From Wocania arenilitoris (GTDB lineage: Bacteria > Bacteroidota > Bacteroidia > Flavobacteriales > Flavobacteriaceae), in the NCBI RefSeq assembly GCF_021728535.1, contig NZ_JAKKDU010000004.1:156853-220852 (forward strand): 64,000 nucleotides of DNA, given 5' to 3'. Under the pieces are notes generated by a model. That model did not search any database. It saw nothing but the letters and a program-made list of their open reading frames with translations, and was not told where the DNA came from. Each line of letters begins with the position of its first letter. Position 1 is the first letter of the stretch. This document shows, piece after piece, positions 37,881-47,614 of this stretch. A program made the translations under genes and the position numbers.

Positions 37881-40091
37881 ATGCGACATATTCTCCTAGC
37901 ATTTCTTATTCTTTTTTCAATTAAAGCTCAAGCCCAAAAGTGGCAAGGTAAATTTGAACCCATTGACAATATGATTGCAGCTCCAAATATATATCGTACG
38001 GCAAGTGGTGCACCTGGAAAAGCATACTGGCAACAACGTGCTAATTATAAAATTAAGGCTGTTTTAGATGAAGCTAATAATACGATTTCTGGTGAAGAAA
38101 CCATTACTTACTTTAATAATTCGCCAGATGATTTAAGTTATTTATGGATTCAATTAGAACAAAATGTAAATAAAAAGGAAAATGAAGATTTTGGAAGTAT
38201 AAATAACAATATAAGAGAAGGAATAAATGCCAGACAAATGCAATTTCTCACTAGAGCTATTGATTTTCCTGCTGGCTATTCTATAAAATATATAAAGGAT
38301 GGAAATGGAAACCCTATAAAATCTTTAGTTAATAATACAATGATGAAAGTTTTGCTTGATACACCTTTAAAATCGGGTGCATCAATGAGTTTTTCTATCG
38401 CTTGGTCTTACCCAATAACAGATCGTAGCATGTATTTGCTTTCTAGAGAAGGTTACGAGTATTTTCCAGAAGATGATAATACGGTTTATTTAATTGCGCA
38501 TTGGTTTCCTAGAATGGCTGTTTATAATGATACTGAAGGTTGGCAAAATCAGCAGTTTCAGAAATTAGGTGAGTTTGCTTTAGAGTTTGGTGATTACGAA
38601 GTTGAAATTTCTGTCCCTGAAGATCATACTGTAGCATCAACAGGAGTTCTTCAAAATAGCGAAAAAGTATTGTCAAAAACACAACAGAAACGATTAGATG
38701 AAGCTCGTAAATCACTCGATAAACCTATAATGATTATTACAAAAGAAGAAGCTGAGGCTAATGAAAAAACAAAATCAAAAAAATTAAAAACGTGGAAATT
38801 CAATGCAAAAAATATTCGCGATTTTGCATTTGCATCGTCGCGTAAGTTTATTTGGGATGCACAGGCTGTAAAGTTGCCAACTAATACTGTTATGGCGATG
38901 TCTTTTTATCCAAAGGAAGGTTTACCTGTTTGGAAAGAAGAATCTACAAAAGCGATTATGCATGCTTTAGAAGTATATTCTGAAGCAACTTTTGATTATC
39001 CTTACCCTGTTTGTATTTCGGTAAATACATCAAATATTGGTATGGAATTTCCAATGATTAGTTTTAATGGTGGACGACCGAAAAATGGAAAAATAAGTGA
39101 CCGTGCTAAACAGGGTATGATTGGAACTATAATTCACGAAGTAGGGCATAATTGGTTTCCGATGATTGTAAGTTCAGACGAAAGGAAATGGATGTGGATG
39201 GACGAAGGGTTGAATACATTTTTAAATATACGTACTGTGGCAGAGCGTTATCCAGATTTTAATACTAAAACTCCAAAGAGTATTGTGCCATTTATGAGTG
39301 GTGATAAAAATATTTTGAGACCTATAATGACGACTTCGGATAATGAATTGATGAGTCAATTTGGGGCTAATTTTTATTTAAAACCTACTGTTGGCTTACA
39401 AATGTTGCGTAACTCAATTATTGGTAAAGAGTTATTCGATCAAGCTTTTAAAGAGTATGCTAACCGCTGGAAATACAAGCATCCAAATCCGGGAGATTTA
39501 TTTAGAACTTTAGAGGATGCCACAGCAACCGATTTAGATTGGTTTTTTAGAGGTTGGTTTTTTACAACCGATAATGTTGACATGGAGCTAGCCGATGTAA
39601 AATGGTTTAAAGTTTTTGAAGAAAACACAAACATTGAAGACCAAAAGAAAAAATCTCAATTTAAAATTGAAGGTGAAAACGCAGGTAAAAAAGCTAAAGA
39701 TTTTTCTAGCGGACCAGAAGTTATAAATATGGCTGCAACTCCAGATGCAGCTTATGGCCAGTTTTTATCTAGAATTGATGAAGCGGAAGTTAGAAAACAA
39801 GTGTCAGGAAAAAATATTTATGAAGTAACTATTAAAAATAAAGGCGGATTAATTATGCCTGTTACCATCGAATGGATTTATACTGATGGATCAAAAGACT
39901 TAGATAAATTACCTGCTCAAATTTGGCGAAGAAATGAATACGAGGTTAAACAAACATTTATAAAAGAAAAGGAAGTTGCTAAAGTAAATCTAGACCCTAA
40001 TTTTGAGTTTGCTGATACTGATATGGATAACAATAGCTTTCCAAAAGTTGATGCAAAATCAAAGTTTGATGAGTTTAAAGAAAACAACTAG
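37881..40091 (+). CDS. M1-family metallopeptidase
   Basis: A 736-residue exported zinc peptidase. The signal peptide ends near SIKAQAQKWQ. The catalytic motif HEVGHNW has zinc ligands His419 and His423, catalytic Glu420, and the third ligand Glu442 in WMDEGLNTF, the exact 18-residue spacing of the M1 aminopeptidase family. An N-terminal beta-sandwich (YKIKAVLDEANNTISGEETI) and a C-terminal helical region (NSIIGKELFDQAFKEYANRW) complete the fold. The substrate-anchoring GxMEN of classic members is replaced by NIGMEFPM. It probably trims peptides in the periplasm. It converges on the glycosyltransferase gene with a 14-bp gap. Confidence 0.93.
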   Translation: MRHILLAFLILFSIKAQAQKWQGKFEPIDNMIAAPNIYRTASGAPGKAYWQQRANYKIKAVLDEANNTISGEETITYFNNSPDDLSYLWIQLEQNVNKKENEDFGSINNNIREGINARQMQFLTRAIDFPAGYSIKYIKDGNGNPIKSLVNNTMMKVLLDTPLKSGASMSFSIAWSYPITDRSMYLLSREGYEYFPEDDNTVYLIAHWFPRMAVYNDTEGWQNQQFQKLGEFALEFGDYEVEISVPEDHTVASTGVLQNSEKVLSKTQQKRLDEARKSLDKPIMIITKEEAEANEKTKSKKLKTWKFNAKNIRDFAFASSRKFIWDAQAVKLPTNTVMAMSFYPKEGLPVWKEESTKAIMHALEVYSEATFDYPYPVCISVNTSNIGMEFPMISFNGGRPKNGKISDRAKQGMIGTIIHEVGHNWFPMIVSSDERKWMWMDEGLNTFLNIRTVAERYPDFNTKTPKSIVPFMSGDKNILRPIMTTSDNELMSQFGANFYLKPTVGLQMLRNSIIGKELFDQAFKEYANRWKYKHPNPGDLFRTLEDATATDLDWFFRGWFFTTDNVDMELADVKWFKVFEENTNIEDQKKKSQFKIEGENAGKKAKDFSSGPEVINMAATPDAAYGQFLSRIDEAEVRKQVSGKNIYEVTIKNKGGLIMPVTIEWIYTDGSKDLDKLPAQIWRRNEYEVKQTFIKEKEVAKVNLDPNFEFADTDMDNNSFPKVDAKSKFDEFKENN

Positions 40092-40105
40092 CACAAAAAT
40101 TAAAA

Positions 40106-41593
40106 CTAAACTTTAGAAGTTAACGATTTTACAAACACATAACCAAACCCAAAAAAGAGCATAAGGTGAAATGGGAAAAGACCAAAATCGCCACCTTGAT
40201 TACCAACTATAAATGCACTGTACATTCCAAAGGCAAAGTATAACATTAAAAGTCCTTCGAAAATAACGTTTACCGAAAGTCTTTTTTTAAGGTATTTATT
40301 CTTTTTCCAAGCATCTTTAATGTTGCCTATATTAAATTTAGGCGTGCGTACAAATTCACTTTTTTTGCCTAAATGCCCTTCTAAAACGGCAATAGAATTA
40401 TGTAAAGAAAAGCCCATAGCTATAGAGAAAAAAACAAAAAACATCCCTATGTAATTCATAAAGTTTTTAATACCACCACCGTAAATTTTTCGATACATAA
40501 TCCAGTAACAAATAAAAAATATAACCGTGCTTGCTACAAAGAAACTCATAACAATAAAGTAAGGTTTTAAGTGTTCAAATTCATTTTTTATATAAAGCAT
40601 AGGAATACTCAAAATTGCCACTATTAATATGTTTAAAAACATAGTGCTGTTTAGTAGATGTAGTAAACCGTGAACTTTTGTTTTAGACGAAATATTTTTG
40701 TTTTTTAATACTTTCCACATCATTTTTCTAAAGTTTTCAGCACCTCCTTTATTCCATCTAAATTGTTGCGAACGTGCTGCACTAATAACTATAGGAAGCT
40801 CTGCTGGTGTTTCTACATCCTCTAAGTATTTAAATTTCCAGTTTTTAAGTTGAGCACGATAACTCAAATCTAAATCTTCTGTAAGGGTATCGCCTTCCCA
40901 ATTTCCAGCATCTATTATACACGTTTTTCTCCAAATACCAGCTGTACCATTAAAGTTTATAAAATGGCCTTTGCTATTTCTTCCTACTTGCTCTAAAGTA
41001 AAATGTGCGTCTAAGGCAAATGCTTGAATTTTGGTAAGTATTGAAAAGTCTCTATTAATATGCCCCCAACGTGTTTGTACAACACCAATATCGCTATTTT
41101 TAAAATAAGGCACTGTGCGTTTTAACCAATCTTTTTGAGGTAGAAAATCTGAATCAAAAATGGCAATAAACTCACCTTTTGCAACTTCAAGTCCTTCTTT
41201 TAATGCACCAGCTTTAAATCCTGTTCGTATTTTTCTGGTAATATGTTTTATGTCTAAACCTTTAGACTGAAGTTTTTTAATATGAGTACGAGTAGTTTCA
41301 ACAGTTTCATCAGTAGAATCATCTAAAACTTGAATTTCTAGTTTTTCCTTTGGGTAATCAATTTTTGCAATATTATCCAGCAAGCGTTCCATAACATACA
41401 TTTCGTTATAGACAGGAAGTTGAATAGTTACAAAGGGTACTTCTTCTGGATTAGATAAATTGAATTTTAAATCGGTGGTACTTTTTTTTGCAGATAAGTA
41501 GTTAAATAATAGGTTTAACTGAGCCAATGCATACATAAAAATGAGCAATAACGCAATGGTATAAACAACAATAATTACGGTTTCTATATACAT
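40106..41593 (-). CDS. Processive-type family 2 glycosyltransferase (cellulose synthase-like)
   Basis: A 495-residue membrane enzyme with one N-terminal helix, a GT-A catalytic domain and four or five C-terminal helices. Catalytic elements are VTIQLPVYNEMYV, VLDDSTDET, FDSDFLP (DxD), TEDLDLSYRA (TED) and QQFRWNKGG (QxxRW). This set is that of cellulose synthase and related glucosyl/mannosyl transferases. Its start codon overlaps the stop of the preceding glycosyltransferase gene (TAATG), so the two are translationally coupled. There is no PilZ domain or cellulose accessory gene nearby, so cellulose itself is unlikely. A glycolipid or other exopolysaccharide is more plausible. Confidence 0.9.
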   Translation of the reverse strand: MYIETVIIVVYTIALLLIFMYALAQLNLLFNYLSAKKSTTDLKFNLSNPEEVPFVTIQLPVYNEMYVMERLLDNIAKIDYPKEKLEIQVLDDSTDETVETTRTHIKKLQSKGLDIKHITRKIRTGFKAGALKEGLEVAKGEFIAIFDSDFLPQKDWLKRTVPYFKNSDIGVVQTRWGHINRDFSILTKIQAFALDAHFTLEQVGRNSKGHFINFNGTAGIWRKTCIIDAGNWEGDTLTEDLDLSYRAQLKNWKFKYLEDVETPAELPIVISAARSQQFRWNKGGAENFRKMMWKVLKNKNISSKTKVHGLLHLLNSTMFLNILIVAILSIPMLYIKNEFEHLKPYFIVMSFFVASTVIFFICYWIMYRKIYGGGIKNFMNYIGMFFVFFSIAMGFSLHNSIAVLEGHLGKKSEFVRTPKFNIGNIKDAWKKNKYLKKRLSVNVIFEGLLMLYFAFGMYSAFIVGNQGGDFGLFPFHLMLFFGFGYVFVKSLTSKV

Positions 41594-42282
41594 TATTTAA
41601 AACTGTATTTAAAAATCCAAGTCAATATTTTTATGCCTGCAAATATAGCACCTTTTACTGTTCCTGAAACTTTTGAAATGCCAATTCTATTTCGATAATT
41701 TACCGGCACTTCAACATAACTTAGTTTTTGTTTTAGGGCTTTAAGTTGCATCTCAACTGTCCAGCCATAGGTTTTGTCTTCCATTTTAAGAACCAAAAGC
41801 TTATTGTATTTTATTGCTCTAAAAGGGCCTAAGTCTGAAAACGTTGCATTAAACATTAATTTCATTAAAAAGGTAGCTAACCAATTCCCAAATATTTGAG
41901 GCATGGTCATAGAACCTTTTTCACGTAGTCGTTTTACTCGCGCTCCAATTACAAAATCTACATCATCTTTAATTATTGGTGCTACTATTTTTTCAAGCTC
42001 TTCAGGGTAATCACTATAATCGCCATCTAAAAAAACAATGATGTCTGGTTTATCTTTTTTGTTAGAAATGTAATCCATTCCTTTTAAACATGCGTAACCA
42101 TACCCACGTTTATTTTCTTTAAGAACTGTAGCGCCAGCTTTTTTGGCGTTTTCTTCAGTAGCGTCACTTGAGTTGTTACTCACTACAATAATTTCTTCAA
42201 CTATCGATGGAATATCTTTAATAACATGTGATATGGAGTCAGCTTCGTTATAAGCTGGAATAATTACGTTTATTTTAGTCAT
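41593..42282 (-). CDS. Family 2 glycosyltransferase (dolichyl-phosphate mannose synthase-like)
   Basis: A 229-residue GT-A enzyme resembling polyprenyl-phosphate sugar synthases. Motifs are KINVIIPAYNEADSISHVI at the start, VVSNNSSDATEE, FLDGDYSDYPEEL (metal-binding Asp pair) and RNRIGISKVSGT near the end. There is no long membrane domain. In such pairs the soluble enzyme makes a lipid-linked sugar that a membrane partner uses. Here the partner would be the downstream coupled gene. It overlaps the upstream MORN-like gene by 4 bp (ATGA), so three genes are tightly packed. Confidence 0.9.
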   Translation of the reverse strand: MTKINVIIPAYNEADSISHVIKDIPSIVEEIIVVSNNSSDATEENAKKAGATVLKENKRGYGYACLKGMDYISNKKDKPDIIVFLDGDYSDYPEELEKIVAPIIKDDVDFVIGARVKRLREKGSMTMPQIFGNWLATFLMKLMFNATFSDLGPFRAIKYNKLLVLKMEDKTYGWTVEMQLKALKQKLSYVEVPVNYRNRIGISKVSGTVKGAIFAGIKILTWIFKYSFK

Positions 42283-42761
42283 TTTAAATCTTTAAGATTA
42301 TTGTCTTTTCTGAAAGACTTAAAATCTGTCCATTCATTAATCTGTTTACCTTCTTTAAAGCGTTTAGCAGAAACTAATTCTTTATTAAAATACATGAAAC
42401 AATAACCGTTTTTCAAATTGTTTTTTAGCTGGCATTTATGATTAATTTTCCCTATATTATCATAAATTAACCACCAATTATTCTTCTGTCCATTTATAAA
42501 ATGTCCTTCACTTTCTTTAGTGCCATTTTCACGGTAAAAATACCAATATTTTATAGGCTTATTGTTTTTGAAATGACCTTCTTTTTGCACTTTACCGTTA
42601 GGATAATAAAATGTCCAATACTTGGTTTTCGTATCGCCATTTAGCCAACCCTCAGCTTGCAGACTCCCATTGTTGTAATAAATTCTCTTATATGTTTTTT
42701 GCGCATTACTCTCGATAGTAAAGCAACATATTAAACTAAAAATTATAATTGAATACTTCAA
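42279..42761 (-). CDS. Secreted MORN-repeat-like protein
   Basis: A 160-residue protein with signal peptide (cleavage near ESNAQKT) followed by about five repeats of a 22-24 residue unit with YYNNGSLQAEGWLNG, YYPNGKVQKEGHFKNN and YRENGTKESEGHFINGQ. These are the degenerate MORN/YwqK type seen in many Bacteroidota secreted proteins and in the antitoxin-like YwqK group. No toxin gene is visible beside it. It is packed 6 bp after the polyferredoxin gene and overlaps the next glycosyltransferase by 4 bp. Confidence 0.82.
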   Translation of the reverse strand: MKYSIIIFSLICCFTIESNAQKTYKRIYYNNGSLQAEGWLNGDTKTKYWTFYYPNGKVQKEGHFKNNKPIKYWYFYRENGTKESEGHFINGQKNNWWLIYDNIGKINHKCQLKNNLKNGYCFMYFNKELVSAKRFKEGKQINEWTDFKSFRKDNNLKDLK

Positions 42762-42767
42762 AAGGGT

Positions 42768-44390
42768 TTATTTTTGGTTTACTAAATCCATAAGGTCTAC
42801 ATCGTTGCCCAATAAAATATCAGTCGGATTAATACGACCTTTTTCTGGTCCATTTTCTAGTTTTAAAACACCTCGTGGGCAAACTGCAGAACAAATACCA
42901 CAACCTACACAACTAGAGCGCACTATATTTTCTCCTTTCTGCGCATAAGCACGAACATCAATTCCTTGCTCGCAATAGGTAGAGCAGTTTCCGCAAGAGA
43001 TACATTGTCCTCCATTTGTTGTAATTCTAAATCGAGATTTAAAACGCTGTACTAAACCTAAATAGGCTGCTAACGGGCAACCAAAACGACACCACACGCG
43101 ATTACCAAAAATAGGGTAGAAGCCAGTGCCAATTACACCTGCAAACCAAGCTCCAATTAAGAAGCTATAGGTGTCTTTTATCCATTGTGATTTTATACCA
43201 AGAAATGCTTCATCTCCTGAAAAATAGCAGTATAAAGTCACCAATGTCATTACTAATGAGAACATTAGAACGGAGTGAATTAACCAGCGCTCTAATTTCC
43301 AAGCATTCAAACTTTTATCGGAGTGTTGTCTATACGGGTCGCCTAAAGTTTCAGCTAAACCACCACAACCACAAACCCATGAGCAATACCAGCGTTTTCC
43401 AAAGAAATATACCATAACGGGTACGATTATAAGTGTTAATATGATACCCCAAACCAATATAAAAAGCCCAATTGCTCCACTATCTCTTAAGCTATCTAAA
43501 TTCCATTCAAAAAAGAAATCGTAATCTAAAGGAAATGCATTTTTAAAATCGTATCCAGGCATATTAAGACTTGTCATGATTTCAGGAATAAGGAACGCAA
43601 AAACAATTTGAAAAAACAACACCGAAGTAGTACGAATGATTTGGTATTTGTTATGTCTATATTTTATGTACATACGTGCTGCCATAACTAGCATAATTAC
43701 ACAATACAAAAACCCATAAACAAACCATTGACTTGCTGGTCCACCATTTAGAAATTTACTTATAGGGTCAAGAATATATGTCCAATTAACAACATAATCT
43801 GCCATAAAATATAGCAATAAATAAAATACCACTAAATACACTAAAACTAACCAAGCAATCCAACCACGATTGGTACTTGCTTCATGATAAATACCGTTGT
43901 GTTTAATACCAGGTCTGCCTAATAAAATAATGTTTGGTAGTATAAAGAGTAGTGCGCCAATAATTGCTAGCCCAAACGTGAACCACCATAGTAAACCACC
44001 ATGTTTCTTCACAAATCCAGAACCCGCTTTTTTTGCTATTTCATAACTTAAAGTATGAGGTTTTCCATAGATTTTATATTGGTATTGTTCACCTTTTTTG
44101 TCCCAGTTTTTTTCAGCATCATACTTTGCTATTAATGTATCATAATGGTTGTTGGAAGTTTCATAAGCATTTCGAACGCGACTAGAAAACTCAAAAATAT
44201 TTAAGTCTTCCTCGGTAACTGTAGCTTTTTTAAGTTCCTCTTTTATAATTTCACTTTTATAGTTTTTTGATGTTATGAATTCATCAAATTCAGCTTCTGA
44301 TAAACTAAAACTACCTGTAAAGAGTGTTCCGGTAAAAATGCCTAAGCCTATTAAAAATAAGACTAATCCTAACTGTTTTATTATTTTCAT
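42768..44390 (-). CDS. Membrane polyferredoxin (NosR/NapH-like 4Fe-4S protein)
   Basis: A 540-residue membrane protein begun at the ATG at 44390, 11 bp after the previous stop. A start at 44423 would overlap that gene by 22 bp and add METHIRLKNKD. It has one N-terminal helix, a soluble part, then about six helices. Two iron-sulfur motifs lie near the C-terminus: CISCGNCSTYC and CVGCGICSAVC. Two membrane motifs resemble those of NapH/NosR/CcoG: WYCSWVCGCGGLAETLGD and WCRFGCPLAAYLG. It should pass electrons across or along the membrane. The adjacent flavoprotein (44402-45739) is the obvious electron donor. The final acceptor is unknown. Confidence 0.85.
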   Translation of the reverse strand: MKIIKQLGLVLFLIGLGIFTGTLFTGSFSLSEAEFDEFITSKNYKSEIIKEELKKATVTEEDLNIFEFSSRVRNAYETSNNHYDTLIAKYDAEKNWDKKGEQYQYKIYGKPHTLSYEIAKKAGSGFVKKHGGLLWWFTFGLAIIGALLFILPNIILLGRPGIKHNGIYHEASTNRGWIAWLVLVYLVVFYLLLYFMADYVVNWTYILDPISKFLNGGPASQWFVYGFLYCVIMLVMAARMYIKYRHNKYQIIRTTSVLFFQIVFAFLIPEIMTSLNMPGYDFKNAFPLDYDFFFEWNLDSLRDSGAIGLFILVWGIILTLIIVPVMVYFFGKRWYCSWVCGCGGLAETLGDPYRQHSDKSLNAWKLERWLIHSVLMFSLVMTLVTLYCYFSGDEAFLGIKSQWIKDTYSFLIGAWFAGVIGTGFYPIFGNRVWCRFGCPLAAYLGLVQRFKSRFRITTNGGQCISCGNCSTYCEQGIDVRAYAQKGENIVRSSCVGCGICSAVCPRGVLKLENGPEKGRINPTDILLGNDVDLMDLVNQK

Positions 44391-44401
44391 GTCTTTATTT
44401 T

Positions 44402-45739
44402 TTAAGCGAATATGCGTTTCCAACTTTTCTTTTTAAGTTGAATGTTAGTATTGTTTTCTGTATTAAATTTTTTAACGATGTCTTTCTCGTGAAGTTTATA
44501 AAACTCAGGATCGAAGTTGGCGTCTGCTAAGTATTCTAAAACATAATCTACAGACTCTTTTTTGGTTAAAACTTTATCAAAAAACTCATGGCGCATTCTA
44601 ATGCCGAAGGTATTTATGCCTATAAATCCTCGTGTATTTTTATCATAATTAATGTGAATACATTTATTACCATCTTTATGTTCCCAATAAAAACGCGCTT
44701 CATTTTCTCTAGGTTGCGCCCAAACCCAACCATAAGTTTGATATTCAATATCAAAGAATTTTGCAGAGTTAAACCAATGTCCAGGTTTATATTGAATACG
44801 GTTTCCACAAATGGTTTGTGCAACGGTTTCTCCCATCATGCGTCCTGTGTACCAAACCGCTTCAATGGTTCTGCGTTGGTCAATACCTTCATGTTGTTCG
44901 GCACAATCTCCAACGGCATAAACATCAGGAATATTAGTTTCTAAATAGCGATTTACTTTTACGCCTCTTCCTGTTTCAATGCTAGAATCTTTTATAAAAT
45001 CGATATTAGGTGAAACACCAGCAGTAAGTCCAACTACATTACAAAGAATTTCTTCACCTGTTTCCTGAATAATTACCGATTTTACTTGTCCATTTTCATC
45101 GGAAACTATTTCTTTTAAATTGGTAGATAATCTTAAATCGATACCGTTGGCTAATATTTCGCGATTTATCATCGTACTTTCTTCTTCTGGTAACACACCA
45201 TTCCAAAAACTACTTTCTCGTACCAAAAAAGTAACAGGAATATGTCTGGAATGTAACATTTCTGCCAACTCAATTCCAATTAAGCCACCACCAACAATTA
45301 CAGCACGTTTGCAAACTTTGTTGTTTGGTGCATATTTTTCCAGTTTTTCCAAATCCTGTTTATGGTACATCCCCATCACACCATCTAAATCTTGCCCATG
45401 CCATCCAAATTTGTTGGGTTTACTGCCCGTAGCAATAATCAATTTATCATACTGTAAGGTGTCACCTTCTGCAAAATGCAAGGTTTTAGATTTAGTTTCA
45501 ATCTGCTTTACAAAGCCCTTTTTAAGTTCAATCCTGTTTTTTTTCCAAAACCAATCCTCATATGGTTGTGTATGTTCAAACTTCATGTGACCCATGTACA
45601 CATACATTAATGCAGTACGAGAAAAGAAATAATCAGTTTCGGCAGAAACAATAGTAATTTTTTTGTCGGAAAGTTTTCTAATATGTCTTGCAGCAGTTAC
45701 GCCAGAAATTCCGTTTCCTATAATAACGATGTGTTCCAT
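44402..45739 (-). CDS. NAD(P)/FAD-dependent oxidoreductase
   Basis: A 445-residue flavoprotein of the pyridine nucleotide-disulfide oxidoreductase class, like ferredoxin or nitrite reductase-type reductases. It has an FAD-binding start HIVIIGNGISGVTAARHI, NAD(P)-binding AVIVGGGLIGIELAEML (about residue 147), and the FAD-closing motif DVYAVGDCAEQ. No redox-active CxxxxC disulfide is seen, so it is not a lipoamide-type enzyme. It is first in the minus-strand cluster and lies 11 bp before the polyferredoxin gene, which it likely reduces. Confidence 0.88.
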   Translation of the reverse strand: MEHIVIIGNGISGVTAARHIRKLSDKKITIVSAETDYFFSRTALMYVYMGHMKFEHTQPYEDWFWKKNRIELKKGFVKQIETKSKTLHFAEGDTLQYDKLIIATGSKPNKFGWHGQDLDGVMGMYHKQDLEKLEKYAPNNKVCKRAVIVGGGLIGIELAEMLHSRHIPVTFLVRESSFWNGVLPEEESTMINREILANGIDLRLSTNLKEIVSDENGQVKSVIIQETGEEILCNVVGLTAGVSPNIDFIKDSSIETGRGVKVNRYLETNIPDVYAVGDCAEQHEGIDQRRTIEAVWYTGRMMGETVAQTICGNRIQYKPGHWFNSAKFFDIEYQTYGWVWAQPRENEARFYWEHKDGNKCIHINYDKNTRGFIGINTFGIRMRHEFFDKVLTKKESVDYVLEYLADANFDPEFYKLHEKDIVKKFNTENNTNIQLKKKSWKRIFA

Positions 45740-45939
45740 GATTTTGTTAGTTATGCTGTAATAGGTCGAAGTTAAATATAATAACTTAACTTGAAGTATT
45801 AATTTAGAATTGCTTTAAATTGAAACAATAGTGTGAGGTTTAAATTTTTTACAGAGGGCAATTTTTTTTAACAATGTAAGTTAACTAACATTTTATACGA
45901 CATAGATGTTGTTGCTTTGTAAACGAAAAATTAAATCGA

Positions 45940-46653
45940 ATGAAAAAACAAATAATCATATTAGTAATTATTTTAGTTAGTAGTATAGGATTTTCGCAAG
46001 ATATAAATGGCTTTCTTAATAAAGCTGATGTGTTTTTTAAAACCCATGTTGTTAATGGAAAAGTGGCTTACTCAGAAATTCATAAGGACCAAAGTGATTT
46101 AAATGAATTATTAAAAATAGCAGAAGTTGTTTCGGTTTCAAAAAATGATGCAAAAACATATCAGGCCTTTTGGATTAATGCCTATAATTTATCTGTAATA
46201 AAAGGAATTATAGATAATTACCCTACTCAATCGCCTATAGATAACGCTGGTTTTTTTGATAAAACAACTTATAGTTTAGCAGGTAAAAACATTACCTTAA
46301 ATGATATTGAACACAAATTGCTGAGAGCCCAATTTAACGATGCTCGGTTTCATTTTGTATTAGTCTGTGGTGCCGTTGGTTGTCCGCCATTAATTAATAA
46401 AGCGTATTTACCAAGTACTTTAGATTCGCAATTAGAAGCACAAACCGTTAAGGCTATAAATGGAAGTTTTATAAATGTGAATGCTAAGAAAAAACGTGTT
46501 CAAGTATCTCAAATAATGGAATGGTATAAAGAAGATTTTACAATGAATGGAATGGATGAAATAGATTTTATAAACAAATACATAACAACAAAATTAGAAG
46601 GAAAGTATAAACTAAGCTACTTTCCTTATGATTGGGAATTAAACAAACAATAA
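45940..46653 (+). CDS. DUF547 secreted protein
   Basis: A 237-residue protein with a signal peptide (cleavage near IGFSQDI) and a DUF547 domain. Typical blocks are YQAFWINAYNLSVIKGI, DIEHKLLRAQFNDARFHFVL and VCGAVGCPPLINKAY. DUF547 is a widespread domain of unknown function with conserved His and Cys residues. A paralogue with a lipoprotein signal is in the arsenosugar operon at 53862. Two barrel-like genes and a glycosidase-like lipoprotein follow on the same strand. Confidence 0.9.
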   Translation: MKKQIIILVIILVSSIGFSQDINGFLNKADVFFKTHVVNGKVAYSEIHKDQSDLNELLKIAEVVSVSKNDAKTYQAFWINAYNLSVIKGIIDNYPTQSPIDNAGFFDKTTYSLAGKNITLNDIEHKLLRAQFNDARFHFVLVCGAVGCPPLINKAYLPSTLDSQLEAQTVKAINGSFINVNAKKKRVQVSQIMEWYKEDFTMNGMDEIDFINKYITTKLEGKYKLSYFPYDWELNKQ

Positions 46654-46682
46654 CTAACCAATTAAATTTAAGAATACATAAG

Positions 46683-47603
46683 ATGAAAAAAATAATAGCA
46701 TTACTCGTGTTTTTAGTGATAACATTTTCAGGGTTTTCTCAGGAAGAAGATCAAGAACAAAAACGCAGTGTTATTCAAACTTATACACCATCAATTTTGC
46801 TTAAAAAGGGTCAATGGGATATAAAATGGTTCAATAATCTTTATACTGAAACAAAAGATTTATTTGGTGGTCCAAATGGTAATCAAAAACAGAATATTCC
46901 TAGAAATACTTTTTTCACTTCCACAGTGGATGTATTTACAGGGGTATCAGACAGTGGTAAATTTAATTTGGGGCTTATTTTAGAATTTCGTTCAAATGTA
47001 ATTGGAGGAAGAAAAGCTTTAGATGTTTTGAAGTTCGACGGTCAAAGAGGATCTGCGCGTTCTGGGTTTACATCATTTGCACCTGCAATAAAATTCAATC
47101 CAATAAAAAATGTAGGTAATTTTACTATTCAAACCGCTTTTCACATTCCTTTAGTTGATAATGAAGATGAAAACGGCGTGTTTTTAGACCAAAAAGGCTT
47201 CATTTTCCAAAACAGATTTTTTTATGATTATAGTTTTACAAGTGGCGATTGGCAATTGTTTTCTGAATTAAACACAGAATATAATTTTGGTAAAAAACTA
47301 ACTAGAGATAATAATGGAAACCAAATTGAAGGAAGTTTTGCTAACAATAGTTTGCGCTTAACACCAGGGGTGTTTTTAAGTTATTTCCCAAGTTCTAAAT
47401 TCACCATTTTAGCATTAATACAACACTCGCAATTAATTGATGTGGGAAATGATTTTTCTCAAGATTTTACAGCTCTAGGAGGCGGTTTAAAATATCAATT
47501 GACTGATGAGTTAAATATTGAAACCTTGTACACCAATTTTGTTAGAGGAAATTCTACAGGTTTGGGACAAACGTTTAATATAGGCTTAAGAGCATTATTC
47601 TAA
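46683..47603 (+). CDS. Outer-membrane beta-barrel protein
   Basis: A 306-residue protein started at the ATG at 46683 (MKKIIALLVFLVITFSGFSQ, a signal peptide). An earlier in-frame ATG at 46632 would overlap the DUF547 gene by 22 bp and hide the signal. The mature protein alternates polar and aromatic residues as in outer-membrane barrels: WDIKWFNNLYTETKDLF, FNLGLILEFRSNVIGG, FFYDYSFTSGDWQLFSELN and last strand TFNIGLRALF ending in Phe. It has no family name I can give. It starts 29 bp after the DUF547 gene and is likely in the same operon. Confidence 0.82.
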   Translation: MKKIIALLVFLVITFSGFSQEEDQEQKRSVIQTYTPSILLKKGQWDIKWFNNLYTETKDLFGGPNGNQKQNIPRNTFFTSTVDVFTGVSDSGKFNLGLILEFRSNVIGGRKALDVLKFDGQRGSARSGFTSFAPAIKFNPIKNVGNFTIQTAFHIPLVDNEDENGVFLDQKGFIFQNRFFYDYSFTSGDWQLFSELNTEYNFGKKLTRDNNGNQIEGSFANNSLRLTPGVFLSYFPSSKFTILALIQHSQLIDVGNDFSQDFTALGGGLKYQLTDELNIETLYTNFVRGNSTGLGQTFNIGLRALF

Positions 47604-47614
47604 TTAATAATGTA

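Noticed and set aside
40106-42282. Cellulose synthesis operon
   Set aside because: The processive-type glycosyltransferase lacks a PilZ domain and no bcsB, bcsZ or bcsC-like gene is present.
44391-44423. Earlier start of the polyferredoxin gene
   Set aside because: It would overlap the preceding gene by 22 bp, and the predicted N-terminal membrane helix follows the later ATG directly.
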